From assembly GCF_030295405.1 (NCBI RefSeq), contig NZ_AP027080.1, positions 3,580,001 to 3,644,000 of the forward strand: a DNA stretch of 64,000 nucleotides, in the 5' to 3' direction. The notes under the pieces were generated by a model. It saw only the letters and a list, made by a program, of their open reading frames with translations, was not told the DNA's origin and made no database searches. This DNA comes from Mesoterricola silvestris (GTDB taxonomy: Bacteria; Acidobacteriota; Holophagae; Holophagales; Holophagaceae). This document shows, one piece after another, positions 1-7,810 of the stretch (position 1 is the first letter of the stretch; each line of letters begins with the position of its first letter). The position numbers and the translations under genes are program-made.

Positions 1-2
1 AC

Positions 3-956
3 GCGCCGCGCTTCTGCCAGGCCTACGGCATCAGCGCCGAAGGCTGCTTCGAGCACGGGGCCAGCGTCCTCCACCGCTTCGAGGCCGGGGGCGCCACCGC
101 GGAGGACCTGCGGGCCCGGGTGCTGGCCTTCCGCGACACCCGGCCGCGCCCCGGCAAGGACGACAAGGTCCTGGCGGGCTGGAACGGCCTGGCCCTCAGC
201 GCCCTGGCCCGGGGCCACCAGGCGCTGGGGGAGCCCCGGTTCCTGGAAGCCGCCGGGGCCCTGGCGGACTTCCTGCGCGCCGAACTGTGGCGGGACGGCG
301 GCCTCCTGCGCACCTGGCGGCGGGGCCACGGGCACACCCCGGGTTTCCTGGAGGATTACGGGGCCGTGGCCTGCGGCCTGGTGGACCTCTACGAGGCCGG
401 CTTCGACGCCCGGCGCCTGCGCTGGGCCTTCGAACTGGGGGAGATCCTCCTGGAGCGGTTCCAGGATCCCGGGGGGGGCTTTTTCGGGAGCATCGCCCGC
501 CCGGACCTCCTGGTGCGCCAGAAGCCCTTCCAGGACGGCGCGGTGCCCTCGGGGAACACCCTGGCCGCCCGGGCCCTCCTGGCCCTGGCCCGGCACTTCG
601 ACCACGACCCCTTCCGCCGGGCCGCCGAAGGCGCCCTGCGGGCCGCGGCGCCCCTCCTGGAGCGGGCCCCGGCCGCCGTCACGGGCATGGCCGGCGTCCT
701 GGCCTCGGCCCTGGCGCCGGGGCCCGAGGTGGTCATCGCCGGCGACCCGGGGGATCCCCGGGTGCGGGCCCTGGTGGCCGCGGCCCACGGGGCCCCGCGG
801 GCGGGGGGGATCCTCTCCCTGGTGGAGGCCGACCCCGCCCTGCCCCTGCACCGGGACCGCCGGGGCACGGAACCGGCGGCCTTCGTCTGCCGCCAGGGCG
901 TCTGCGAGGCCCCGGTCACCGATCCGCTCCGGCTCAGGGATCGGTTGACAAATTAA
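3..956 (+). CDS. YyaL-like thioredoxin/DUF255 protein, C-terminal part (5' end outside window)
   Basis: The reading frame is open from the window edge, so the N-terminus is missing; 317 residues are visible. The stretch DDKVLAGWNGLALSAL is the hallmark start of the (alpha/alpha)-barrel, N-acylglucosamine 2-epimerase-like half of the YyaL/spermatogenesis-associated protein 20 family. The C-terminal AAFVCRQGVCEAPV also matches the family's usual end. The thioredoxin-like DUF255 half would lie upstream of the window. The cellular role of the family is not firmly known; a thiol-linked or sugar-related function is only suggested by its folds. The stop codon lies inside the promoter proposed for the next gene. 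Confidence 0.85.
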   Translation, partial: APRFCQAYGISAEGCFEHGASVLHRFEAGGATAEDLRARVLAFRDTRPRPGKDDKVLAGWNGLALSALARGHQALGEPRFLEAAGALADFLRAELWRDGGLLRTWRRGHGHTPGFLEDYGAVACGLVDLYEAGFDARRLRWAFELGEILLERFQDPGGGFFGSIARPDLLVRQKPFQDGAVPSGNTLAARALLALARHFDHDPFRRAAEGALRAAAPLLERAPAAVTGMAGVLASALAPGPEVVIAGDPGDPRVRALVAAAHGAPRAGGILSLVEADPALPLHRDRRGTEPAAFVCRQGVCEAPVTDPLRLRDRLTN

Positions 957-973
957 TTAACAATAACTATTTT
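945..973 (+). promoter_or_regulatory. Sigma-70-type promoter for the Ser/Thr kinase gene
   Basis: TTGACA (945-950) is separated by 17 bases from TATTTT (968-973) in an AT-rich patch that stands out from the GC-rich surroundings. It overlaps the last codons of the upstream gene and lies about 60 bases before the kinase start. A GGCGGC/GCCGCC inverted pair (977-982 and 1012-1017) could form a hairpin in the leader. Promoter activity is inferred from the match only. Confidence 0.6.
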
Positions 974-1033
974 TGAGGCGGCGGCACCTAGGTGACCCGA
1001 TCGGTCATTTAGCCGCCCACCCCGGAGCCGGCC

Positions 1034-3010
1034 ATGCCCCAGCCCAACGCAAGGCCAGACTGGTACGAGAAGGGGAAGAAGGACGGCCGGTACGTCCTGG
1101 GCCCCCTGCTGGGCCACGGGGGCATGGGGGACGTGGTGGAAGCCTGGGACACGATCCTGGGGCGGCTGGTGGCCCTCAAGATCCTCACCCACGCCGAACC
1201 CGCGGCCATGGTGCGCTTCATGCACGAGGCCCAGCTCCAGGCCAAGATCGAGCACCCCAACATCTGCCGGATCTATGACATCGAGGCCCACGAAGGGGTG
1301 CCGCGCATCGCCATGCAACTGGTGCGCGGCCCCACGCTGGAGGACGCCACCCACGACCTGGAGCTCGAGGAGATCGTGGCCATCATCGCCGAGGTGGCCG
1401 GCACCCTGGGGGAGGCCCACCGCCGGGGCCTGATCCACCGGGACATCAAGCCGGGCAACATCCTCCTGGAGCCCTTGGAGGGCGGAGGGTGGAAACCCGT
1501 CATCTGCGATTTCGGACTGGCCCTGCACGTGGACGCCTCCGTGCTCACCCTGCCCGACGCCCTCACGGGAACCCCCGCCTACATGGCCCCGGAGCAGGTG
1601 CGGGGCAACCGCCGGCACATCGGGCCCCCCACGGACGTCTATGCCCTGGGGGGCACCCTCTACTTCCTCCTGGTGGGCCGGCCCCCCTGCGTGAGCACCG
1701 TCACCCAGGAGATGCTCAAGGTGAAGCGGGAGCAGCGCTTCCCCGCCCCCAGGGCCCTGGAGCCCACCATCCCGGTGGCCCTGGAGACCCTCCTCCTGCG
1801 CTGCCTGGCCCCGGCCCCCGCCGACCGCTACACCACCATGGAAGCCCTGGCGGACGACCTCTGGGCCTTCCTGGGCCGGGCCCCGCGCCGCGCCGCCCGG
1901 CGCTGGCGGAGCCTGGCCGCCGCCGCCGCGGCCCTGGGCCTCCTGGCGGGCCTGGGCGGCCTGGCCTGGCACCGGGCCGGCACCCGGGAACGCGCCCAGG
2001 AGGCCTTCACCCGCGCCACCCAGGAAGCCGGCAATCTCCTGGCCGGCCTGCACGATGAGCGCGAGCGGCCCCTCCACGACATCCGCGGCGCCCTGGCCCG
2101 CATCCGCGCCGCCAAGATCGCCGTGCGGGGATCCGGCGAACCCGCCTGGGACCTGGTGCGGGGGACCGCGGACTTCTGCCTGGCGGACCTCCCCGCGGCC
2201 CGCACGGCCCTGGGGAGGGCCTGGTCCCTGGGGCCGGCCCAGCCCGGCACCGCCTACCTCCTGGGCCTCGCCTGCGCCCGCCAGTGGCTGGATCTGGAGG
2301 AAGAACCGTCCCAGCGCGGCCAGGCCGCCCCGGAGGAACTGCGCGCCCAGGCCCTGGCCTGGTTCCACAAGGCCCGGGGGCTGAGCCGGGACCGGGAGGA
2401 ATTCGCCCAGGCCCTGGTCTCCCTCATGGGCCATGACCTTCAGGGCGCCCTCGCCCACTGCCGGGAAGCCGAGAAGGCCAATCCCTGGATGCGGGAGGCC
2501 GGGGCCCTGGGTTCCCTCTGCCTCACCCGCCTGGCCCGCACCTACCTGGCGGGGGGGGATGACGCCGCCGCGGAACGCACCTACCGGGAGGCCCTCCGCT
2601 GGGCCGAGGACGGCGCGCGCCAGGCCCAGAGCGACGGGGACCTCCGCCATGCCGCCCTGGTGGCGGCCCTGGGCCTGGCGGACCTGGCCCGGGCCCGGGG
2701 CAGGCTCACCCGGGAGACCGTCCAGGACCTGAGGACCCGTTCCGACCAGGCCCTCCTCATCGACCCGGACGCCCCCACGGCCCAGGCGGACTGGATCTCC
2801 ACCCAGTGCCTGGCGGCCCGCCACCAGGCCGACGCGGGCCTCGACCCCAAACCCACCCTGGACCACGCCCTGGCCTTCTACTGGACCCGCACCCAAGACC
2901 CACGCCCACCGGCCCTTCTGGCCGCCAAACGCATGCTTAACGGACTAACAACCGAGCGAGATCTCATGAGGCAGAAAACACAGCCTTGTTTCCGCCCCCC
3001 GGGAGCCTAG
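1034..3010 (+). CDS. Membrane-anchored serine/threonine protein kinase with C-terminal repeat domain
   Basis: This is a Hanks-type protein kinase of 658 residues. The visible motifs are the glycine loop GHGGMGDVVEAWD (27-39), the ATP-binding Lys in VALKIL (49), catalytic HRDIKPGN (135-142), Mg-binding DFG (159-161) and an activation segment with GTPAYMAPEQ. A basic stretch and one alanine/leucine-rich membrane segment follow at about residues 297-320. The remaining ~330 residues are helical, alanine-rich and TPR-like and would lie on the far side of the membrane. The layout matches PknB-like sensor kinases of Acidobacteriota and Myxococcota. It stands alone, with no phosphatase beside it, so its substrate is unknown. 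The start is set by conserved kinase spacing; no strong ribosome-binding site is visible. Confidence 0.92.
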   Translation: MPQPNARPDWYEKGKKDGRYVLGPLLGHGGMGDVVEAWDTILGRLVALKILTHAEPAAMVRFMHEAQLQAKIEHPNICRIYDIEAHEGVPRIAMQLVRGPTLEDATHDLELEEIVAIIAEVAGTLGEAHRRGLIHRDIKPGNILLEPLEGGGWKPVICDFGLALHVDASVLTLPDALTGTPAYMAPEQVRGNRRHIGPPTDVYALGGTLYFLLVGRPPCVSTVTQEMLKVKREQRFPAPRALEPTIPVALETLLLRCLAPAPADRYTTMEALADDLWAFLGRAPRRAARRWRSLAAAAAALGLLAGLGGLAWHRAGTRERAQEAFTRATQEAGNLLAGLHDERERPLHDIRGALARIRAAKIAVRGSGEPAWDLVRGTADFCLADLPAARTALGRAWSLGPAQPGTAYLLGLACARQWLDLEEEPSQRGQAAPEELRAQALAWFHKARGLSRDREEFAQALVSLMGHDLQGALAHCREAEKANPWMREAGALGSLCLTRLARTYLAGGDDAAAERTYREALRWAEDGARQAQSDGDLRHAALVAALGLADLARARGRLTRETVQDLRTRSDQALLIDPDAPTAQADWISTQCLAARHQADAGLDPKPTLDHALAFYWTRTQDPRPPALLAAKRMLNGLTTERDLMRQKTQPCFRPPGA

Positions 3011-3120
3011 ATTGGGTGCAGGGTAGAAAATAGTCGCTCTTCCCTTACACCTGAGGCCGTCTAAGAACGAGCCCCTTCCCCAGCGACGGCGATCCGGAAA
3101 CCGTCCACTGGCGAGACCCC

Positions 3121-3151
3121 GAAGCACCCTTTCGAGGGTGCTTCTTGTTTT
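3121..3151 (+). terminator. Rho-independent terminator with UUCG loop
   Basis: A perfect 10-bp stem (GAAGCACCCT paired with AGGGTGCTTC) is closed by a TTCG tetraloop at 3131-3134 and followed by TTGTTTT. It lies about 110 bases after the kinase stop and is the best terminator in this part of the window. Confidence 0.75.
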
Positions 3152-3249
3152 GGGTCGGGGGTGCGCTGCTTGGGCACGTGGGGCAGGAAGGAGGGTTGGG
3201 GTTGGATTTCCCCCCGCGCGCCTTGCCCCTTGTCGATGGATCACGGCAA

Positions 3250-3283
3250 GCGCATGCGCAGCAGCTCGCTGCTGTGCATGCGC
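3250..3283. repeat. Hairpin, 15-bp stem with CTCG loop
   Basis: Bases 3250-3264 pair with 3269-3283 over 15 positions with one G-T wobble, leaving a 4-base CTCG loop. No T-run follows on either strand. It lies about 120 bases beyond the stop of the minus-strand PLP-enzyme gene and might protect or end its transcript. Function is not known. Confidence 0.55.
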
Positions 3284-3405
3284 TCTCGGTGGGTCGGGGC
3301 CTGGTGGTGGGACCCGGGTGGGTCGCGCCATCCCTGCGGAACCTGGATGAATCAACATGCAGCCCCCGGCGGGGCAGGCTGGTGCGGGATGTCCGGACGG
3401 CTCCG

Positions 3406-4635
3406 TCAGGCCCCAAGGGCCTGGGCGAGGTCGGCGATGAGGTCCTGGGGATCCTCCAGGCCCACGGACATGCGGATCATGTTGTCGGTGATGCCGGCCT
3501 GGGCCTTCTCGGCAGGGGTCATGTCGGAGTGGGTCATGGAGGAGGGGTGCTCGATGAGGCTTTCGATGCCCCCGAGGCTCACGGCCAGCTTCATGTGCTC
3601 CACGGCGTCCAGCACCCGGAAGGCCTCGGCTTCGCCGCCCTTCACGCAGAAGGCGATGAGGCTCCCGGTGCCGGTGCACTGGTCCCGCCAGAGGGCCGTC
3701 TGGGCCTCGCCCATGGCGGGGCTGCCGGGATAGGCCACGCTCTGGACCTTGGGGTGGGTGAGCAGGAAGTCCACGATGCGCCGGGCACTGGCCTGCTGCT
3801 GCTCCATGCGCAGCTGGAGGGTGCCCAGGGAGCGCTGGATGAGCCAGGCGGTGTCCGGGTCGGAGTTGGAGCCCAGGATGGTGCGCATGACCTTGATCTG
3901 GCCCACCAGGGCGGCGCTGCCCATGGCCACCCCCGCCACCAGGTCGGAATGTCCGCCCAGGAACTTGGTGGCCGAATAGAGGATCACGTCCGCGCCCAGG
4001 GCGAGGGGCTTGCTGAAGATGGGTCCCATGAAGGTGTTGTCCACCACGGTCAGGATGCGGTGGTCCTCCCGGGAGTACCGGCCTGCGATCTCCGCGGCGC
4101 CCCGGATATCCGAGAGCATCATCGTGGGATTGGCCGGGGACTCGATGTAGATGACCTTGACGGTGGGGTCGTTCTTCACCATGCGCTCCAGTTCCTCCCG
4201 GGGGGTGCCGGCGGGGAACGGGATGGTGCGGATGTTGAACTGGGGGAGCACGCGGCGGAAGAAGAATTCCGTCCCGCCGTACACCGGGTCCGAGAACAGC
4301 AGCGTATCGCCGGGCTTCAGGAAGGCCAGGCAGGTGCTGGAGATGGCGCCCATGCCCGAGGAGAAGAGGGCGGCGGCCTCGGCGCCGTCCCACACCACGA
4401 CCTTGTCCTCCAGGATCTCGCTGTTGGGGTTGTTCACCCGGGTGTAGATGAGGGCCGGGCTCTCGCCGGCCTTGGCGCAATCCAGGCCGTAGGCGATCTC
4501 GAAGGCGCGCTTGCCCTCGGCGGCCGTCTTGAAGATGAACGTGGAGGTGCGGAACACCGGTGGCACGGCGGCGCCTTCGGAGCGCTGGGGGTCGTACCCG
4601 TGGGAGAAGATGCGCGTCTGCGGCTTGGCGGTCAT
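3406..4635 (-). CDS. Cystathionine gamma-synthase/methionine gamma-lyase family PLP enzyme
   Basis: A 409-residue PLP-dependent trans-sulfuration enzyme of the Cys/Met metabolism family, normal in length. The cofactor Lys is K224 in SATKFLGGHSD, and the PLP-ring Asp is D199 in VVDNTF. PVYGGTEFFFRR and SSGMGAIS match the family's substrate and phosphate loops. Members include cystathionine gamma-synthase, cystathionine beta/gamma-lyase, O-acetylhomoserine sulfhydrylase and methionine gamma-lyase, and sequence reading alone does not decide between them. It follows the arginine deiminase gene on the same strand with a 75-base gap, so the two are probably co-transcribed. That pairing suggests amino-acid catabolism rather than methionine synthesis, but this is inference. 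Confidence 0.88.
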   Translation of the reverse strand: MTAKPQTRIFSHGYDPQRSEGAAVPPVFRTSTFIFKTAAEGKRAFEIAYGLDCAKAGESPALIYTRVNNPNSEILEDKVVVWDGAEAAALFSSGMGAISSTCLAFLKPGDTLLFSDPVYGGTEFFFRRVLPQFNIRTIPFPAGTPREELERMVKNDPTVKVIYIESPANPTMMLSDIRGAAEIAGRYSREDHRILTVVDNTFMGPIFSKPLALGADVILYSATKFLGGHSDLVAGVAMGSAALVGQIKVMRTILGSNSDPDTAWLIQRSLGTLQLRMEQQQASARRIVDFLLTHPKVQSVAYPGSPAMGEAQTALWRDQCTGTGSLIAFCVKGGEAEAFRVLDAVEHMKLAVSLGGIESLIEHPSSMTHSDMTPAEKAQAGITDNMIRMSVGLEDPQDLIADLAQALGA

Positions 4636-4710
4636 GGGGGCTCCGGATCCTTGGCAGCTTGATTATGAAGCCCCGGGATCCGGAACCGGGGTGTCGGAGG
4701 TCACACCTTG

Positions 4711-5994
4711 TCAGCTTCTGGCCAGGGGCATGGTCATGCACCGCGGGCCGCCCCGGGCGCGGCTCAGTTCCGCGCTTTCGAGCATCACCGCCCACTTGCC
4801 CCCGTCCAGGAGATCGATGGAGGGATCCGCGATGAGGTCCCGGGCCATGAGGATCCGGTACCCGGCCTTGGCGAGTTCGTCCGCGGTGGCGTGGTTGCGG
4901 CTGTACATGACGATCACCCCGGGGGCGAGACAGAAGGCGTTGGCGCCGTCGGTCCACTGCTCCCGCTGCTGCATGATGTAGTTGTCCCCGCCGCAGCGGA
5001 TGGGCTCCAGGTCGATGCCCGCGCCCCTGAGGGCCCGGAGCAGGTTGGCCTCCACCGACGTGTGCAGGGTCGGATGGCGCAGGTCGAACTTCACGACGTT
5101 GAGCAGCTCGCGGCTCTGGTCCGTGAAGAAGGGCGGATAGATCAGGCACTCGCTCTCGCTCACCCGGGTGAAGATGGTGTCCAGGTGCATGGCGCTGCGC
5201 ACCTTGGGCATGAGCACCATGAGCAGGGTGTCGAAGGAGAGATCCTGCCGGCGCAGGTTCTCGGCAAGCATGTGGATGGCGTCCGCGGAGGTGCGCTCGG
5301 AGCAGCCCACGGCCAGGACCTTGTCGGAGAGCACCAGGGTGTCGCCGCCCTCCAGGCTCTGGGGCATGCGGATCTGGCCCTTGAGCAGCGGGGTGAGCTG
5401 GTCGAAGAGGCGGTCCGATTCCTGGAGGTGCCGCAGGCGCGGGTGGTGGCGGAAGACGTAGCTGAGGATCAGCGGCTCCCGCTCCCGGGCCCAGGTGGCC
5501 ATGAAGTTGATGTTGTACCCCCGGCCCACCACCGCCGCGGGGTCCCGCATGAACAGCAGGTTCGGGATGGGGCGGACCGTGTAGTCGAAGCGCTTCTGCC
5601 AGTGCGTGTGGTCGAGGGTGTCGTCCCAGGGGATGCCGGTGATCACGGCCCGCGCCACGTCCGCGGGGGCCATGTCCCGCAGCAGGTTGGCCGATTCGTC
5701 GGGCATGTCCACCAGGCGGCGGAAGTCCTCGATGAAGGCCAGCTTCACCCCTTCGGATTCCATGGACTCCACGAAGAGATCCTGGATGTCCAGCACCTCG
5801 TCGGCGACCCGGGCCAGGACCTTCCGGAAGACCTCATGCTCGGCCCGGGCCAGGTCCCCGTAGAGGATGTCATCGAACAACAGCTGTTCCATCATGTCCG
5901 GGACCATCATGTCCACTTCGGGGCCCGGCTTGTGCACGACCACCTGGCGCAGGCGGCCGATTTCGGAAAATATCGATAGCTCTATTGCGGGCAT
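4711..5994 (-). CDS. arcA: Arginine deiminase
   Basis: Converts L-arginine to citrulline and ammonia in the cytoplasm, the first step of the ADI pathway. The 427 residues carry the guanidine-modifying enzyme signatures: FMRDP (substrate-binding Asp), EGGDTL (Glu), MHLDTIFTRV (catalytic His and Asp) and the nucleophile C419 in GGPRCM nine residues from the C-terminus. Neither arcB nor arcC is next to it, so ATP gain from citrulline cannot be claimed from this window. The downstream neighbour is a PLP enzyme on the same strand. The start ATG at 5994 faces an intergenic region with palindromes and a candidate promoter. Confidence 0.93.
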   Translation of the reverse strand: MPAIELSIFSEIGRLRQVVVHKPGPEVDMMVPDMMEQLLFDDILYGDLARAEHEVFRKVLARVADEVLDIQDLFVESMESEGVKLAFIEDFRRLVDMPDESANLLRDMAPADVARAVITGIPWDDTLDHTHWQKRFDYTVRPIPNLLFMRDPAAVVGRGYNINFMATWAREREPLILSYVFRHHPRLRHLQESDRLFDQLTPLLKGQIRMPQSLEGGDTLVLSDKVLAVGCSERTSADAIHMLAENLRRQDLSFDTLLMVLMPKVRSAMHLDTIFTRVSESECLIYPPFFTDQSRELLNVVKFDLRHPTLHTSVEANLLRALRGAGIDLEPIRCGGDNYIMQQREQWTDGANAFCLAPGVIVMYSRNHATADELAKAGYRILMARDLIADPSIDLLDGGKWAVMLESAELSRARGGPRCMTMPLARS

Positions 5995-6024
5995 GGCGTC
6001 CTCAAAAACCGTCCAAAAGTTGAA

Positions 6025-6077
6025 GATAAGCTTATCCGAAAACGGTTTTCAATAAAAGTTTACCGATTTGGTCACAA
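6025..6077 (-). promoter_or_regulatory. Candidate arcA promoter with two overlapping or adjacent palindromes
   Basis: On the minus strand TTGTGA (6077-6072), a 17-base spacer and TATTGA (6054-6049) form a sigma-70-like promoter. A 13-base palindrome GAAAACGGTTTTC (6038-6050) overlaps the -10 box, and a perfect 12-base palindrome GATAAGCTTATC (6025-6036) follows, where a repressor would block initiation. The assignment to arcA rests on position only; the divergent peroxiredoxin gene could share the site. Confidence 0.45.
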
Positions 6078-6150
6078 TTCCCTTGCCCCGGCCGCGGAGC
6101 TCATCGTAGCCTGGGATTTCACTGGAAAACGTTCCATTCCTGGAGGCCTC

Positions 6151-6732
6151 ATGGCTGCTTTCGTCACTCAACCCGCCCCCGACTTCAAGGCCACCGCCCT
6201 CGTGAACGGCGAGTTCAAGGAGGTCACCCTCAGCCAGTACAAGGGCAAGAAGGTCGTCCTCTTCTTCTACCCCCTGGACTTCACCTTCGTATGCCCCACG
6301 GAGATCCTGGCCTTCTCCGACGCCGTGAAGGAATTCGAGGCCCGCGGCACCCAGGTGCTGGGCGTGAGCGTCGACTCCCACTTCAGCCACTGGGCCTGGG
6401 CGAACACCGAGGTCAAGAACGGCGGCATCAAGGGCGTGAGCTTCCCCCTGGTCTCCGACCTCTCCAAGTCCATCGCCGCCGACTACAACGTGCTCCTGCC
6501 CGGCGGCATCGCCCTGCGCGGCCTCTTCCTCGTGGACGAGGCGGGCATCCTCCGCCACATCACCGTCAACGACCTGCCCCTGGGCCGCAACGTCGAGGAG
6601 GTGCTCCGCGTCGTGGACGCGCTGGATTTCCACACCCAGCACGGCGAAGTCTGCCCGGCCAACTGGAAGAAGGGGGACAAGGCCATGAAGCCGACGCAGG
6701 AAGGGCTGCGGGAGTACGCGGCCAACCACTAG
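6151..6732 (+). CDS. Typical 2-Cys peroxiredoxin (AhpC/Prx1 type)
   Basis: Reduces hydrogen peroxide and organic peroxides in the cytoplasm. The peroxidatic Cys is C48 in TFVCPTE and the resolving Cys is C168 in GEVCPANW, so this is a typical 2-Cys enzyme of normal length (193 residues). GG and YF-type loops near the C-terminus that set sensitivity to over-oxidation are not obvious: the protein ends TQEGLREYAANH. GGAGG lies five bases before the ATG. No ahpF or dedicated reductase is adjacent, so the electron donor is unknown. It is transcribed away from arcA and converges on the 7274-7795 gene, with a long inverted repeat between them. Confidence 0.93.
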   Translation: MAAFVTQPAPDFKATALVNGEFKEVTLSQYKGKKVVLFFYPLDFTFVCPTEILAFSDAVKEFEARGTQVLGVSVDSHFSHWAWANTEVKNGGIKGVSFPLVSDLSKSIAADYNVLLPGGIALRGLFLVDEAGILRHITVNDLPLGRNVEEVLRVVDALDFHTQHGEVCPANWKKGDKAMKPTQEGLREYAANH

Positions 6733-6772
6733 CGGCGGGGTGAAGGTACGGGTTCCGGACCTTCGCCAGGGA

Positions 6773-6803
6773 TTCGCTGACGCAGACAAGCTGCGTCAGC
6801 GAA
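6773..6803 (+). terminator. Hairpin after the peroxiredoxin gene (left end of the inverted repeat)
   Basis: A perfect 13-bp stem, TTCGCTGACGCAG paired with CTGCGTCAGCGAA, has a 5-base ACAAG loop and starts 41 bases after the peroxiredoxin stop. No T-run follows, so termination is plausible but unproven. Confidence 0.5.
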
Positions 6804-7200
6804 AAGCTCGCGGCGGGAGATTGAGAGTGGGTGTTGGCACGCTCCGGCTTCGATGGGGGGTTGGGGCTGTTGTGGAGATGGGGGCTCTCCTGGGGGGCCT
6901 AGGGGTCAGGGACACGCTTCGAGTTTTCCGGCATGGAGAGCGGGTCGCGCCGACGTTGATCGCCTCAGGCGAAAGCGGCGTGGGCTTTGGGCTTGCGGGT
7001 GAAGGGATCGTGCTGATCGCAGAGGTTTGCGAGCGGTGCGGGCCAGTCAGCGTCGGCGCGAAGACACGGCCACCCTGGAACACTTGAAGCGTATCGCTGG
7101 ACCCTAGGCCCAACCGGGGAGCCGCCCCGCCTCCAGGGCCGCATCCCCCATCGAAGCCGGAGCGTGGCAACACCCACCCTCCACCCCGTGCCTGGAGCTT

Positions 7201-7231
7201 TTCGGTGACGCAGCTTGCCTGCGTCACCGAA
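7201..7231 (-). terminator. Hairpin after the 7274-7795 gene (right end of the inverted repeat)
   Basis: A perfect 13-bp stem, TTCGGTGACGCAG paired with CTGCGTCACCGAA, with a 5-base loop. Compared with the left hairpin one C-G pair is exchanged for G-C while pairing is kept. It lies 43 bases beyond the stop of the minus-strand gene. Confidence 0.5.
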
Positions 7232-7273
7232 TCCCTGACGAAGGTCCGGGACACGGGCGATTACCGGGTCGCC

Positions 7274-7795
7274 TCAGAGGAGGTTCATGGAGAACCCGGC
7301 GTACGGGCAGCGGACGCGGCGATCCCAGCCGATGCTGCCGGTGAGGAAGCCGACGTAGAGGGCGAAACGCTGGCGGTACTGGATGCCGAACTCGGCCCGG
7401 GCGGCGAGCTTCAGGAGGCCGGTGGTGCCGTTGAAGGTGCCCTGGGAACCCAGCCTCCACTTCTGGAGGGCGGCGCCGGCGGAGATCGTGGGGTGGAAGA
7501 CCGAATCGGGGGCCAACTCCAGGAGGCCGTCCATGCCGAGGCTGTAGTTGTTCATGGCCATGCGGTCCCCGTCGCCGGGGAAGGAGTCGACGTCCAGGCG
7601 GATGCGGGCCCGCATGGCCTCCTTGCCCAACAGCACGGCGAAGCCTCCGCCGGCGGCGGCGCCGGAGAAACCCAGCTTCTCGAGGGTGGAGCCGGGGCGG
7701 ATCGCCCGCATGTTCAGCTGGTACTGGATGCCGTCGGCCGCGGCCAGGGGCCAGGCGCATAGGAGGGTGAGCGAGACCGGCAGCAACCTGTTCAC
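7274..7795 (-). CDS. Small secreted protein, outer-membrane barrel-like, unrecognised
   Basis: 173 residues beginning with GTG at 7795, supported by GGAGGG five bases upstream on the coding strand. An N-terminal signal peptide ends near PLAAADG. The rest has alternating polar/apolar stretches, glycine-rich turns and a C-terminal RCPYAGFSMNLL, reminiscent of a small beta-barrel outer-membrane protein ending in a hydrophobic residue. I do not recognise a named family. It follows the DUF748 gene with a 15-base gap on the same strand, so the two probably form an operon; a role in the cell envelope is inferred from that. Confidence 0.7.
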   Translation of the reverse strand: MNRLLPVSLTLLCAWPLAAADGIQYQLNMRAIRPGSTLEKLGFSGAAAGGGFAVLLGKEAMRARIRLDVDSFPGDGDRMAMNNYSLGMDGLLELAPDSVFHPTISAGAALQKWRLGSQGTFNGTTGLLKLAARAEFGIQYRQRFALYVGFLTGSIGWDRRVRCPYAGFSMNLL

Positions 7796-7810
7796 GAATC
7801 CCTCCGCAAA

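Larger units (their letters stand above)
3011..3405. other. Intergenic region between convergent genes, with two hairpins
   Basis: No convincing gene is seen between the kinase and the convergent PLP-enzyme gene. The region holds a terminator-like hairpin at 3121-3151 and a second strong hairpin at 3250-3283, described separately. The part from 3151 to 3250 is G-rich on the plus strand without clear coding signal. Confidence 0.6.
6755..7249. repeat. Long imperfect inverted repeat element (about 500 bp)
   Basis: The left arm (6755 to about 6962) and the right arm (about 7042 to 7249) are reverse complements with scattered mismatches and small gaps around a ~79-base centre. A nearly identical core reads GGTGTTG, one variable base, CACGCTCCGG, then CTTCGATGGGG. 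Each outer end carries its own perfect 13-bp hairpin. No gene-like frame is supported. It fills the space between two convergent genes and may be a dispersed palindromic element, a remnant mobile element, or a large bidirectional terminator. Confidence 0.8.

Noticed and set aside
953-2896. 647-codon frame on the minus strand opposite the kinase gene
   Set aside because: Glycine/glutamine/valine-rich translation without domains; a typical antisense shadow of GC-rich coding DNA.
4636-4710. Possible riboswitch upstream of the PLP trans-sulfuration gene
   Set aside because: The 75-base gap to arcA is too short for a SAM riboswitch with terminator, and no matching stems were found.
6796-7254. Minus-strand 152-codon frame inside the inverted repeat
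   Set aside because: Lies wholly in the repeat arms, proline- and arginine-rich, and has no ribosome-binding site or homology that I recognise.
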